Shown here: positions 8,239 through 16,644 of the stretch, piece after piece | Layout of the letters: every line of letters starts with the position of its first letter | Position numbering within the stretch: position 1 is the stretch's first letter | Assembly: GCA_041746735.1 (NCBI GenBank) | Contig: JBGTGP010000021.1 | Location: 62,001 to 126,000, forward strand | Length of the DNA stretch: 64,000 bases | Source: Opimibacter sp041746735 | GTDB lineage: Bacteria; Bacteroidota; Bacteroidia; Chitinophagales; Saprospiraceae | Reading direction: 5' to 3' | The notes under the pieces: generated by a model | Databases searched by the model: none | Seen by the model: the letters and a program-made list of their open reading frames with translations, nothing else | What the model was told of the DNA's origin: nothing | Made by a program: the position numbers and the translations under genes

Positions 8239-9834
8239 ATGATGAAAAAGCTAGTATTTGCTTCGATATGTTGGATCTATGCCCTTTCGGGGTCTAGTCA
8301 GGTTCCGTCACTTAAGGATGGCATCAAGCAACTGGAAAATGAAAACTTCAGCGCTGCCTTGTACACCTTTAACGCCATTGCCAAGGCAGATCCGAAAAAC
8401 GGAACGATATACTATTACATCGGTGAGGTGAGTTACCGGACCGAGGATTATATGGAGGCAGAGAAGTCTTATAAGAAAGGTCAATCTATCAATTCGCAGT
8501 GTGCTGAATGTAAAATCGGCTTGGGCAAATTGGCACTGGACCAGGGAAAGACCTCGGAAGCGGACGAGTTACTCCTCTCAGCATCCAGACTGGACAAGAA
8601 AAATCCTCAAGTTTTTGGCTTGATCGGTGAAGCGTATCTCACCGCGAAAAAGCCCAATGCAAAGAAAGCCATCGAATTTCTTGAAATCGCCAAGGGCATG
8701 AATCCGAAAGAAGCGCGTTACTGGGCCAATTTGGGTGATGCCTACAAACTGTCAGGTGATAATGGCGCTGCGATGACCGCTTATGAAACTGCGGTATCCA
8801 AAGATCCTAGCAATACCTCCGCCTATATCAGTATGGCGCGGATCTGGAGTGGTTCGAGACAATATGATCTGGCCACCGCGAGGCTCCTGGAAGCCATCAA
8901 CCTGTCTCCGGATGATGCATTGCCCTACAAAGATCTGATCGAACTCTATATCCGCGACGGGGCATACTCGAAAGTAACACCCCTATTGGAAAAATATGTC
9001 TCGCTCACAGGCTCGGATGTGGATGCCAAAGTCCGTCTGGTCAAGTTCCTCACCTTTCAGGCCAAAGATTATACCCGTGCTATTGAACAGGGCGAAAGTG
9101 TGTTACGGACCAATCCGGAGCAGTATACCCTTCATCGCTGGCTTGCCTGGGCGTATGCAGAATCTGAAAACTACCAGCAGGCGCATGACCACAGTGTCAA
9201 GCTTTTTGATGCGCTGAAAAAGAAAGAAGGCCGTAACTCATTTCCATCTGACTATGATTACTGGGCCAAGGCTTCCTTTGAATTGGGGATGATCGATGAA
9301 GCTGCACACATCTACCGAAAGTATCTGGAGTTGGAACCGACCAGGTCTCAGGAGATATATGGCAAAATCGCCAAAGCGTATTACGATGCCAAAAACTACG
9401 AGCAGGCTATAGCTTACTTCAAACGAAAAGCAGCTGAAAAGTCCTTGAACAATGTGGATGAATACTGGCTGGGATACGCCTATTATCTGTCAGATAAAAA
9501 TCTGGAAGCTGATTCCGCCTTTGCCCGAATATTGCTCATGACTCCTGAGTTCACTACGGCACACCTGATGCGGGCCCGGATCGGAAGTGCCCTGGATACG
9601 ACCGAAACTAAACTCTATCTGGCGATGGAACATTATGAAAACTTCATCCGCTACGCCTCCTTAGACAAAGAGAAGAATAAGAAAAATCTGATCGAGGCGC
9701 ATAATTATATGGCCTGGTATTATATTCAGCATGACGAACTGGGCGAGGGCGAAGAACAGTATGAGATGATCCTTGCCCTGGATTCTACGAATGAAACCGC
9801 TCTTGAAAATCTCAAGATTCTCAAGAAGAACTAA
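8239..9834 (+). CDS. Secreted TPR-repeat protein
   Basis: A 531-residue protein with a signal peptide (MMKKLVFASICWIYALSGSSQ) followed almost entirely by TPR units (at least ten, from about residue 25 to 520), for example YYYIGEVSYRTEDYMEAEKSY and YWLGYAYYLSDKNLEADSAF. The frame is open further upstream to 8179, but the double ATG at 8239/8242 gives a clean signal peptide. It forms the last gene of the tonB module, 56 nt after the pstS-like gene, and ends at a strong bidirectional terminator. TPR proteins act as scaffolds; the partner here is not known. Confidence 0.85.
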   Translation: MMKKLVFASICWIYALSGSSQVPSLKDGIKQLENENFSAALYTFNAIAKADPKNGTIYYYIGEVSYRTEDYMEAEKSYKKGQSINSQCAECKIGLGKLALDQGKTSEADELLLSASRLDKKNPQVFGLIGEAYLTAKKPNAKKAIEFLEIAKGMNPKEARYWANLGDAYKLSGDNGAAMTAYETAVSKDPSNTSAYISMARIWSGSRQYDLATARLLEAINLSPDDALPYKDLIELYIRDGAYSKVTPLLEKYVSLTGSDVDAKVRLVKFLTFQAKDYTRAIEQGESVLRTNPEQYTLHRWLAWAYAESENYQQAHDHSVKLFDALKKKEGRNSFPSDYDYWAKASFELGMIDEAAHIYRKYLELEPTRSQEIYGKIAKAYYDAKNYEQAIAYFKRKAAEKSLNNVDEYWLGYAYYLSDKNLEADSAFARILLMTPEFTTAHLMRARIGSALDTTETKLYLAMEHYENFIRYASLDKEKNKKNLIEAHNYMAWYYIQHDELGEGEEQYEMILALDSTNETALENLKILKKN

Positions 9835-9851
9835 GAAGAGTCCTTAGATAT

Positions 9852-9895
9852 GTAAAAGAAAAAGGGGCCACGATCGTGGTCCCTTTTTCTTTTAC
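9852..9895. terminator. Bidirectional hairpin terminator between convergent genes
   Basis: A 44-nt inverted repeat with one G-U pair. The centre is CCACGATCGTGG and the outer arms are A-rich on the left and T-rich on the right, so it can end transcription in both directions. The TAA stop of the minus-strand batA (9892-9894) lies inside the right arm. Confidence 0.9.
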
Positions 9896-10899
9896 CAGGG
9901 CAATGACCGCAGCCAGGTAGACCGGAGCAGCGTAAGCATCAACAGGATCATCATCCCTACCATCAGAGGGCGGTAGTACAATTCCGTATACCGTTTATAA
10001 ACGGTAATCTCCACTTCTGTTTTTTCCAGCTGGTCGATCTCATCATAGACCTGTTGCAGCGCTTCCGCCGAAATCGCACGATAATATTTACCTCCGGTTT
10101 GATCGGCAATGGAGCGCAACAATTCTTCGTCGATCTCTACATTGGTGATCCCAAACATATACTCTCCTGAGGCTCTTCTGCGGACCGGTGACAGCGCCTG
10201 ACCGTAGCTGCCCACACCAATGGTATACACCCGGATACCAAACTCTTTAGCCAGACCTGCGGCGGTTGCCGGACGTATATACCCGGCATTATTGACGCCG
10301 TCTGTAAGCAACACGACGACTTTACTTTTGGCCTGGCTATCCTTGAGACGGTTAACGGCAGCAGCCAGTCCCATACCGATTGCGGTGCCATCTTCCAGTG
10401 TTCCGCACTCCAGACTCCTGAGATACTCGATCAACACCTGATGATCATGCGTCAGCGGGCACTGCGTATAACTTTCTCCCGCAAAAACAGCCAACCCAAT
10501 TCGATCATACGTCCGCTGGGAAATAAAATCTTCGGCCACCCGCTTGCTCACGCTTAATCGGTCGGGATTGAAATCACGGGCCAGCATCGAAGATGAAATA
10601 TCCATCACCAGAAAAATATCAATCCCCTCACCTTTGACAACCTCCTCTGAATGTTCTGCCTGGGGACGTGACAATGCGAATATCATTAAGGCTAAGGCTA
10701 ACCAAAACAATGGTTCTATGGTACGATACACCAGGACCTTTACAGATGTCCGTGTAGGTCGAATCCATGTTGGCATTGCTATTGAAGGAATCAAACTCCT
10801 GCTCCGCTGTCTATGTCGCCACCAAATCACCACGGGAATCAGGCCCAGCAACAGCAACCACCAGGGGGATTGGAGTATCATGTTATCCCACAGCTTCAT
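9892..10899 (-). CDS. batA: BatA, VWA-domain membrane protein
   Basis: A 335-residue paralogue of BatB. It has N-terminal membrane helices (about residues 12-25 and 60-80), a VWA domain with an intact MIDAS (DISSS, then a GTAIG threonine and a LLTDGVNN aspartate), and a C-terminal helix near 315-330. I chose ATG 10899, which gives the usual MKLWDNMILQSPWWLLLL start; the frame extends 25 codons upstream without family features. The start overlaps the end of the preceding gene by 17 nt. In most relatives batB would follow directly, but here the tonB module intervenes. Confidence 0.9.
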   Translation of the reverse strand: MKLWDNMILQSPWWLLLLGLIPVVIWWRHRQRSRSLIPSIAMPTWIRPTRTSVKVLVYRTIEPLFWLALALMIFALSRPQAEHSEEVVKGEGIDIFLVMDISSSMLARDFNPDRLSVSKRVAEDFISQRTYDRIGLAVFAGESYTQCPLTHDHQVLIEYLRSLECGTLEDGTAIGMGLAAAVNRLKDSQAKSKVVVLLTDGVNNAGYIRPATAAGLAKEFGIRVYTIGVGSYGQALSPVRRRASGEYMFGITNVEIDEELLRSIADQTGGKYYRAISAEALQQVYDEIDQLEKTEVEITVYKRYTELYYRPLMVGMMILLMLTLLRSTWLRSLPW

Positions 10900-11824
10900 C
10901 TTCTTCTTTCTCTGGTGTAGCGGATACGGGTTCCGGGTATGTCGGAGTCGTGGCCTGAACAAAGTCCTGCACACGACTAATCGTCACAGCATGGATATCT
11001 ATACCGGGATCCGCTTTGGCAAATTTGATCAAGTCAGATAGCGCCAACAATTCTTCCGTGTCCAGCAGAACATCCGGGCTTATATTCAGAATCCGAAGTT
11101 GATGGATGATTTCATCCGATATCTGTTCCATTGCGTGTATACCATACCGGCGCTCCAGATACTCCCGAAGAATAGAGGTCAGTATGCTATAGTGCTCCTT
11201 AATCTCACCGCGCTGCCATAATTTTTGCACCTCCAACTCCTGCAACATCTGCTGTGCCCATTCATGTGGGAGCGGAGGGGGTGGTGGTGGTGTCTTCGAT
11301 ACCGTCGTTAGTTTCCGTCTCTTCAACCCTACATACAAGCCCATGGCCAACAGCAATGCAAGTGCCACATACGGAAGATAGCGGGTATAGTACCCGGGAT
11401 TGAAGGGTTCCAGATGGATACCCTTGATATCCCTCAGCCCTGCAGAATCAGGTTCGACCGATAGTACGCGAATTGGAATATCCTGCGTGTGAAACGTATC
11501 GATGCGGCTATCCTGCTGAATGATCACAGGTAAAGCAGGCAATTGCACCCAACCCGTATCAAAGATGGCGAGTGTCCAGGTGGCCCTGACTCTTGAAATC
11601 TCCGTACGATCCCACTGGGGTCCTGACACCTTTTCGAAAGCGGAGGCCGTATCCGGCCAGATACGGTCAGCATTGACCCATTCCCGTCCCCCACTTAGAT
11701 CCGTTTCTATCGTAGCCTGTATCTGATCACCTATAGTGATCTCGGTGCGGTCAACACGTATGACCGCCTGGCCCCAACAAAAGGTAGTCAGAAAAAAAAA
11801 CGCACCGGCTAATATAACTTTCAT
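10883..11824 (-). CDS. Bat-operon membrane protein of unknown function
   Basis: A 313-residue protein with a signal peptide (residues 1-19, ending CWGQ) and a periplasmic beta-rich domain of about 110 residues that resembles a single BatD-like sandwich (IRVDRTEITIGDQIQATIE). A single membrane helix lies at about 148-168, followed by a poly-Pro stretch (PPPPPPLP), and the cytoplasmic helical domain is about 130 residues long. This architecture, located between DUF58 and batA, is standard in Bacteroidota, where the gene usually has no name. The ATG overlaps the DUF58 stop by 4 nt. It could link periplasmic BatD-type proteins to the cytoplasmic MoxR/DUF58 pair. Confidence 0.75.
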   Translation of the reverse strand: MKVILAGAFFFLTTFCWGQAVIRVDRTEITIGDQIQATIETDLSGGREWVNADRIWPDTASAFEKVSGPQWDRTEISRVRATWTLAIFDTGWVQLPALPVIIQQDSRIDTFHTQDIPIRVLSVEPDSAGLRDIKGIHLEPFNPGYYTRYLPYVALALLLAMGLYVGLKRRKLTTVSKTPPPPPPLPHEWAQQMLQELEVQKLWQRGEIKEHYSILTSILREYLERRYGIHAMEQISDEIIHQLRILNISPDVLLDTEELLALSDLIKFAKADPGIDIHAVTISRVQDFVQATTPTYPEPVSATPEKEEDEAVG

Positions 11825-12693
11825 CGCGCAGCTCGTCTTTTAAAAAACCGATGAAATTCCTGGATATAGGATTGATCTGATGCAAGGGTCATGGTATCAC
11901 ATTGGGCACGCCTAAACTGCTCCATAAAGGCATGAACATCACCGGTATACCTGTGGACAAAAGCTTCGCGTACTGATGGATGATCCGTATCGACCATACT
12001 CCCCTGACCCGATTCCGGATCATGTAAACGAATCAGACCAGCAGCAGGCAATGTCCTTTCTGCCGCATCGTACACATGAATACCAATAATATCATGCCGT
12101 TTGGCGGCCAATCGGAGTGCATCTTCAAACGGAGTCGTCTGAAAATCACTCAGGATAAAAGTGATGCATTTCTTTTTGATGACGTGGGTGAGGTATTCCA
12201 GTGGTACAGTAAGGTCAGTCCCAAGGCTCTGGGGTTCAGTATAAAGCAATTCACGGATGATCCTTAATACATGCTGCCGGCCTTTCTTTGGTGGGATATA
12301 CATTTCAACCTGATCGGAAAATAATATCAAACCGACCTTGTCATTATTCTGCAAGGCGGAAAAACCCAAAACGGCAGCTATCTCAGCTATAAATTCATTT
12401 TTCCAGGGTTCGCTGGTACCAAACTGTACAGACTTGCTGATATCGACCAGGAGCATGATGGTCAGTTCACGCTCCTCTTCAAAAACCTTGATATGGGGCT
12501 CTCCGGTGCGTGCGGTGACATTCCAGTCGATATCCCGAACCTCGTCACCATACTGGTACGCCCGGACCTCGCTGAAGGACATTCCTCTCCCCCGAAATGC
12601 TGAATGGTATTCTCCCGAAAAGATATGTTTGCTCAAGCGCTTGGTCTTGATCTCAACTTTTCTTACCCGTTTAAGCAATTCTGTTGTATCCAC
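11821..12693 (-). CDS. DUF58 family protein
   Basis: A 290-residue DUF58 protein. The signature region is clear: RAYQYGDEVRDIDWNVTAR, then HIKVFEEERELT, then a VWA-like start LLVDISKSV. DUF58 proteins almost always occur beside MoxR AAA ATPases and VWA proteins, as here. It is predicted to be cytoplasmic. Start and stop overlap or abut the neighbouring genes, so it is part of the moxR-to-batA transcription unit. Its biochemical activity is not established. Confidence 0.9.
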   Translation of the reverse strand: MDTTELLKRVRKVEIKTKRLSKHIFSGEYHSAFRGRGMSFSEVRAYQYGDEVRDIDWNVTARTGEPHIKVFEEERELTIMLLVDISKSVQFGTSEPWKNEFIAEIAAVLGFSALQNNDKVGLILFSDQVEMYIPPKKGRQHVLRIIRELLYTEPQSLGTDLTVPLEYLTHVIKKKCITFILSDFQTTPFEDALRLAAKRHDIIGIHVYDAAERTLPAAGLIRLHDPESGQGSMVDTDHPSVREAFVHRYTGDVHAFMEQFRRAQCDTMTLASDQSYIQEFHRFFKRRAAR

Positions 12694-12722
12694 TGTTGGT
12701 TGTTACCTATGAGCGATGCACA

Positions 12723-13979
12723 TCACCAGCCAAAGTATTTCCAGTATTTTTTTCTGATGAGTTCCTTGCTGTCAGCAGGTGGGATGAGTCTGAGGTCATC
12801 GCCATATACCATACTGAATTCGGTAACCATCAGTATCCCTGCATGAGTGGGTAAACCAAAGACATATCCCGTTTGCTGCACCCATTGGCGAAAAACGTCA
12901 TCCTCCATTTTCCCAGCATGTCGTAATGCCATAGCGGATCCCTTGCGTATGTCTTCCGGTGTGGCAAGCCAATCTTCCTGAGTCAGAAAGAGATCCTCCT
13001 TTTTGAGCCAGAGAAAAGGTTCGCGTCTAGTAGCTCCGGGATTGATATAGGTGACCAGGCCGCTGACAAACTGGTCACTTTCATCCAGGATCTCGATCCA
13101 CCCGGATGAACGGTGGATCAGTCGGCCGGCACGTTCCTCCCGGCTCATGATGTTCAGGTGTTGTATCCCGTCCGCCCAGATCTTTTCAATCCATCGGGAT
13201 CTCCAGGTATCAAAGGTTTTGCCGGAAAACTGTGGGAAGGCGAGATCCATAAATCCGGTGGAACCGTCAAACTGTCGCACCGTCATGGGTGTGACGGATC
13301 GTATGACACCGGTATAATCCGTACCATTGAAGGTCACCCGGTAACTGCCCGCGTCTTTTTGACGCATCTGCACCCGAATAGGTGCCCCTCCCGGATTCTG
13401 AATCACCGTATTCCAAATCGAGCATGTACCGTCGAGACAATACCCTTCAAAACGGGAGTAATGACCATACCGGACGGCAATGCCGGAGACCAGGCCATAG
13501 TCCATTTTCTGAACGGAGATCATGACTTTGGGCGAGCTGTTGATATCAATAATTTCCGCTACGGATTTGAAATTTTTAATCCGGATCAGGCTGGAAGGAA
13601 AAGCGCGTACGTGAAAGATCCGGCTCTGATCTGCGGACATCCAATCCATCTGAACCAGGTCATGGGTGATGATGCCGGTAAGATAGCCGCTGAGTTTGTC
13701 GTGTTCGTCCCATTCCTGTAGTTGAAACCGGTCCGTGGTACTCCAGTCTCCAATCAGTCTGTGCCGGCGTTGATCACCTTCGTGGATGAAATAGCCTGCC
13801 ACCATCTTATGGTCCGAGGCCAGTATAATGGTCACCGGATGATAATCCGCGAGAACTCCTTTAAATGTTTTCTCCCATTGAATTTTTTGCAATTGCGAAC
13901 TTACCCAGGGATCATTTGTCATCTGGGCGGCAAGGTTGCCACAAAGTAATAGGAAAAGAATGAGTACGCGGTACATCAT
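12723..13979 (-). CDS. Secreted protein of unknown function in the Bat operon
   Basis: A 418-residue protein with a signal peptide (MMYRVLILFLLLCGNLAAQ). The rest is rich in beta-strand-like segments, including several 'ride-along' repeats of about 50 residues (for example YHPVTIILASDHKMVAGYF and KMDYGLVSGIAVRYGHYSRF). No domain is recognised. It starts 16 nt downstream of the moxR stop and ends 29 nt before DUF58, so it is cotranscribed with core bat genes. That position is unusual, because moxR and DUF58 are normally adjacent. I chose ATG 13979 because upstream in-frame sequence has no signal features and runs into moxR. Confidence 0.65.
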   Translation of the reverse strand: MMYRVLILFLLLCGNLAAQMTNDPWVSSQLQKIQWEKTFKGVLADYHPVTIILASDHKMVAGYFIHEGDQRRHRLIGDWSTTDRFQLQEWDEHDKLSGYLTGIITHDLVQMDWMSADQSRIFHVRAFPSSLIRIKNFKSVAEIIDINSSPKVMISVQKMDYGLVSGIAVRYGHYSRFEGYCLDGTCSIWNTVIQNPGGAPIRVQMRQKDAGSYRVTFNGTDYTGVIRSVTPMTVRQFDGSTGFMDLAFPQFSGKTFDTWRSRWIEKIWADGIQHLNIMSREERAGRLIHRSSGWIEILDESDQFVSGLVTYINPGATRREPFLWLKKEDLFLTQEDWLATPEDIRKGSAMALRHAGKMEDDVFRQWVQQTGYVFGLPTHAGILMVTEFSMVYGDDLRLIPPADSKELIRKKYWKYFGW

Positions 13980-13995
13980 GGGATAAAATCGGTGT

Positions 13996-14994
13996 CTAAG
14001 GTACTTCAATACTGTTGAGTATCGTCCGGATAATGTCTTCCTGACTGATGTTCTCAGCTTCGGCTTCATAGCTGAGACCGATACGATGCCGAAGTACATC
14101 GGGACATATCTGCCGGACATCCTCCGGGATGACATAGCCGCGGCGTTTCATAAAGGCCATGGCTTTGGCGGCAATGACCAGATTGATACTGGCGCGAGGT
14201 GAGGCGCCATAGGAGATGAGGGGCTTTAGTTTCGACAATGCGGGGGAATCTGGTTGACGAGTGGCAAAGACGATATCCAGGATATAGTTTTCGATTTTCT
14301 CATCCATATAGACCCGGCGGACGATCCTGCGGGCGCGAAGGATATCTTCAGGGTGTACGACCGGCTGGAGTTTGAGCTGGGTTTCTCCGGTGAGACTACG
14401 CTGCATGATGAGACGCTCTTCCTGGCGGTCCGGATATCCGATTTTAACCTTAAACATAAATCGGTCCACCTGCGCTTCCGGGAGATTGTAGGTACCTTCC
14501 TGTTCAATTGGATTTTGAGTAGCCAATACCAGAAAAGGCTCCTGAAGGGGAAATGTTTGGCCCCCGATGGTTACCTGCCGTTCCTGCATAGCCTCCAGCA
14601 GCGCACTTTGAACTTTAGCGGGAGCGCGATTGATCTCGTCGGCCAATATGAACTGAGCGAAGACCGGTCCCTGTTTGACAGTAAACTGACCGCTGGACGG
14701 ATTGTATATCATGGTCCCGATGATATCGGCCGGCAGGAGATCCGGAGTAAACTGAATCCGGTGGAATGAACCGTCTACACAGGAGGCGAGTGTCTTGATG
14801 GACAGTGTTTTAGCCAGACCTGGCAACCCTTCCAGCAAAACATGTCCGTCGGCCAGCAAGCCCAGCAATAAACGGCTCACCATGTAGGACTGACCGACAA
14901 TAACTCGTCCGCTGGCTTCCAGAATTCGGTCTACGAAAGCACTTTCATTGTATATCTCCTGACTAAGTGCCTCAATATCTGTACTGGCATGCAT
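13996..14994 (-). CDS. moxR: MoxR-family AAA+ ATPase
   Basis: A 332-residue AAA+ protein of the MoxR family with Walker A GLPGLAKT (about residue 56), Walker B LADEINRAP, sensor 1 in LATQNPIEQEG, and the arginine finger region EAQVDRFMFK. MoxR ATPases are thought to act as chaperones that load cofactors or assemble complexes with VWA proteins. It heads the minus-strand operon moxR-unknown-DUF58-membrane protein-batA. A near-consensus -7 box (one mismatch) lies about 30 nt upstream, shared with the divergent gene at 15077. Confidence 0.93.
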   Translation of the reverse strand: MHASTDIEALSQEIYNESAFVDRILEASGRVIVGQSYMVSRLLLGLLADGHVLLEGLPGLAKTLSIKTLASCVDGSFHRIQFTPDLLPADIIGTMIYNPSSGQFTVKQGPVFAQFILADEINRAPAKVQSALLEAMQERQVTIGGQTFPLQEPFLVLATQNPIEQEGTYNLPEAQVDRFMFKVKIGYPDRQEERLIMQRSLTGETQLKLQPVVHPEDILRARRIVRRVYMDEKIENYILDIVFATRQPDSPALSKLKPLISYGASPRASINLVIAAKAMAFMKRRGYVIPEDVRQICPDVLRHRIGLSYEAEAENISQEDIIRTILNSIEVP

Positions 14995-15076
14995 AAGGTC
15001 GTTGTATTTTTAGCGCGTTGCGAAAATAGGGCCAATGCAGGATATACAACGCTTCGTTAGGGTATTAATAACAGCC

Positions 15077-15706
15077 ATGAAGACATACAGACCTATATTA
15101 CTGACCGGAGTCATCCTCCTGTCGATACACTTTCTTTATCCCCTCACAGCTCAGGTGCCCGATCCGGCAAAAGCAGCACATGACCTGCGCGAAGGATACC
15201 TGTTGGTCCGTTTCCCAGCCTACCGGGCAAAGGTGGACACACTCAACGCTATGATACAGCGAGCTGAGGATCCGGATAAAAAAGCAAGATTAGAAAAAAT
15301 GCTCTCTGAAACCCGGGCGGACCGGGACCGCCAACATGAGGAATACAAACAAGCCTTTGCGTCCGAATATCGCTATTCCAAAGTGGCGTATTTCTATGAT
15401 TTTGATGCCCATCATCTCCAATCCACGACCTATTACCTGCTTGACGGTATGACGATCCTTCAGGAAGAATTGGCAAAATATCCCCTGTTTTATCTTCATT
15501 TTGAACGCACCTCAGAAAGCCGTATTGACGCCTTGGTGATATACGACCAAAACGGCCAAAAGGTGCCTCCTCCTTTTCCTAATAATTTTTCACGTGGAGG
15601 CATCAATCTGATCTTTCTCAAAATCGCAGACCGAAAATTTCCGGCATGGCGCGTGGAAAAAATGAACAAACGAATGTTCCGTTATTTGAGTGAATTGAAA
15701 ACGTAG
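15077..15706 (+). CDS. Secreted protein of unknown function
   Basis: A 209-residue protein with a signal peptide (residues 1-27, ending PLTAQ). A helical, charged middle (about 45-90: QRAEDPDKKARLEKMLSE) is followed by a mixed alpha/beta half containing FYDFDAHHLQSTTYYLLDG and a FPNNFSRGGINLIFLKIADR segment. I recognise no family. It is transcribed divergently from moxR. The frame starts at 15035, but ATG 15077 gives a proper signal peptide. Confidence 0.6.
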   Translation: MKTYRPILLTGVILLSIHFLYPLTAQVPDPAKAAHDLREGYLLVRFPAYRAKVDTLNAMIQRAEDPDKKARLEKMLSETRADRDRQHEEYKQAFASEYRYSKVAYFYDFDAHHLQSTTYYLLDGMTILQEELAKYPLFYLHFERTSESRIDALVIYDQNGQKVPPPFPNNFSRGGINLIFLKIADRKFPAWRVEKMNKRMFRYLSELKT

Positions 15707-15729
15707 GTACGATTTTCAAGGGCTTAGTG

Positions 15730-15785
15730 GTGAGTAGTGAGTGGTGAGTGGTGAGTAGTGAGTAGTGAGTAGTGAGTAGTGAGTC
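15730..15785 (+). repeat. 7-bp tandem repeat, eight units
   Basis: Eight units of GTGAGT plus A, G or C (A in five, G in two, C in the last). The array is non-coding and lies 24 bp after a stop codon. Confidence 0.95.
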
Positions 15786-15787
15786 TG

Positions 15788-15828
15788 CTGTGGTTCTAAG
15801 ATTGACCTGGCCCGCGAAATAGAAAAAT
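15788..15828 (+). repeat. Dispersed repeat, copy A
   Basis: Matches 47385-47425 at 34 of 41 positions without gaps; the conserved cores are TCTAAGATTGA and CGCGAAA. It is followed 6 nt later by a hairpin (15835-15859). Confidence 0.75.
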
Positions 15829-15834
15829 CCTGCA

Positions 15835-15859
15835 TATGCGAAGTTTGTAACTTCGCATA
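15835..15859. repeat. Hairpin, 11-bp stem
   Basis: The TATGCGAAGTT arm pairs perfectly with AACTTCGCATA around a TGT loop. There is no U tract, so it is not a classical terminator; it resembles the intergenic palindromes often seen in Bacteroidota. Confidence 0.7.
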
Positions 15860-16078
15860 GAGATGTTTCTTTTGGAAGTTTGCAACTTTACTTAAACCAT
15901 TTATGCAATCGTAGGCTCGTGATGGTCACTTCGACTCAGCTCTCCACAAGTCTCCTGCTCTGACGTCTCATGTCTGGCATCTGGCATCTCCTTATCTGGC
16001 ATCTTAAAAAGGTCTGGCTTTCCGCCTCGCGGTCAGAATCTCCGATGCACTGTGAGAATAAATACCGAACAAACCGTG

Positions 16079-16405
16079 CTATTCCTTCCTGGGATAAATA
16101 GGCCTTACTGAAATGGTATCCGGCTTTTCTCTGAACTCAGGTTTGGTTGGCTTTATGGGCTTGCCAGGCTTGGGAATGGTATCCAGTTTGGAATCCAGAG
16201 ATGTAGCGAGCAATAGAGAATCCACGAAGTTCTCAGCTCGTTGTAAAGCGCGGTCTTTACAGGTCTCGATTTGGGTGGTTTCCCATTGCCGGAGTTTAAG
16301 TTCGACAGCAGACCCAATGAGTTCTTCCTGACTGACTTGTCTGGAACAAGCGGCAAACTGAAATACTGCCACTACGACAATACAATTTAGAATGCTAGCT
16401 TTCAT
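16079..16405 (-). CDS. Small lipoprotein
   Basis: A 108-residue protein with a lipoprotein signal (FAAC, Cys20), a helical middle (about 22-75) and a Pro/Lys-rich tail (KPGKPIKPTKPEF). The ATG overlaps the stop of the next upstream gene by 4 nt. It resembles that neighbour in layout: both have a lipobox, a short helical domain and a Ser/Asp-rich patch before a Leu pair. This suggests they arose as a pair. No named family is recognised. Confidence 0.6.
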   Translation of the reverse strand: MKASILNCIVVVAVFQFAACSRQVSQEELIGSAVELKLRQWETTQIETCKDRALQRAENFVDSLLLATSLDSKLDTIPKPGKPIKPTKPEFREKPDTISVRPIYPRKE

Positions 16406-16644
16406 TGGATCAGGTCTTTCATTTCCCGATGCCGGAGGGTAAGCAATGAATCAACAGCGGACTGAAAGAGGCTGTCAGAGATGACCGCACATGCCGAATC
16501 CATACGGGGTTGTAGCATAAGCACCTGCTTCTGGTATAGCGTATCTATGGTACGACGACTTGAACGAGTCGGCTCTACGTGACGGGTCGTACAAGATGCC
16601 AGTATCAGCGTAAAGACGAAAAGCAGCAGGCAATTCCTGATCAT
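16402..16644 (-). CDS. Small lipoprotein overlapping lptB
   Basis: An 80-residue protein with a lipoprotein signal (LASC, Cys18) and then one helical domain. The 4-nt overlap with lptB upstream and with the next lipoprotein downstream gives three coupled genes. A role at the cell envelope together with LptB (lipopolysaccharide export) is possible, but only the position supports it. Confidence 0.6.
   Translation of the reverse strand: MIRNCLLLFVFTLILASCTTRHVEPTRSSRRTIDTLYQKQVLMLQPRMDSACAVISDSLFQSAVDSLLTLRHREMKDLIQ

Larger units (their letters stand above)
15707..16078. other. Repeat-rich intergenic region
   Basis: A 372-bp gap without a credible gene. It holds a 7-bp tandem repeat, one copy of a dispersed repeat, a hairpin with a TTCGC-rich stem, and several copies of the word CTGGCATCT near 15970-16005. 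Confidence 0.7.

Noticed and set aside
13113..13721. A 202-codon plus-strand frame
   Set aside because: Antisense to the secreted protein of the bat operon, with no signal, domain or promoter.
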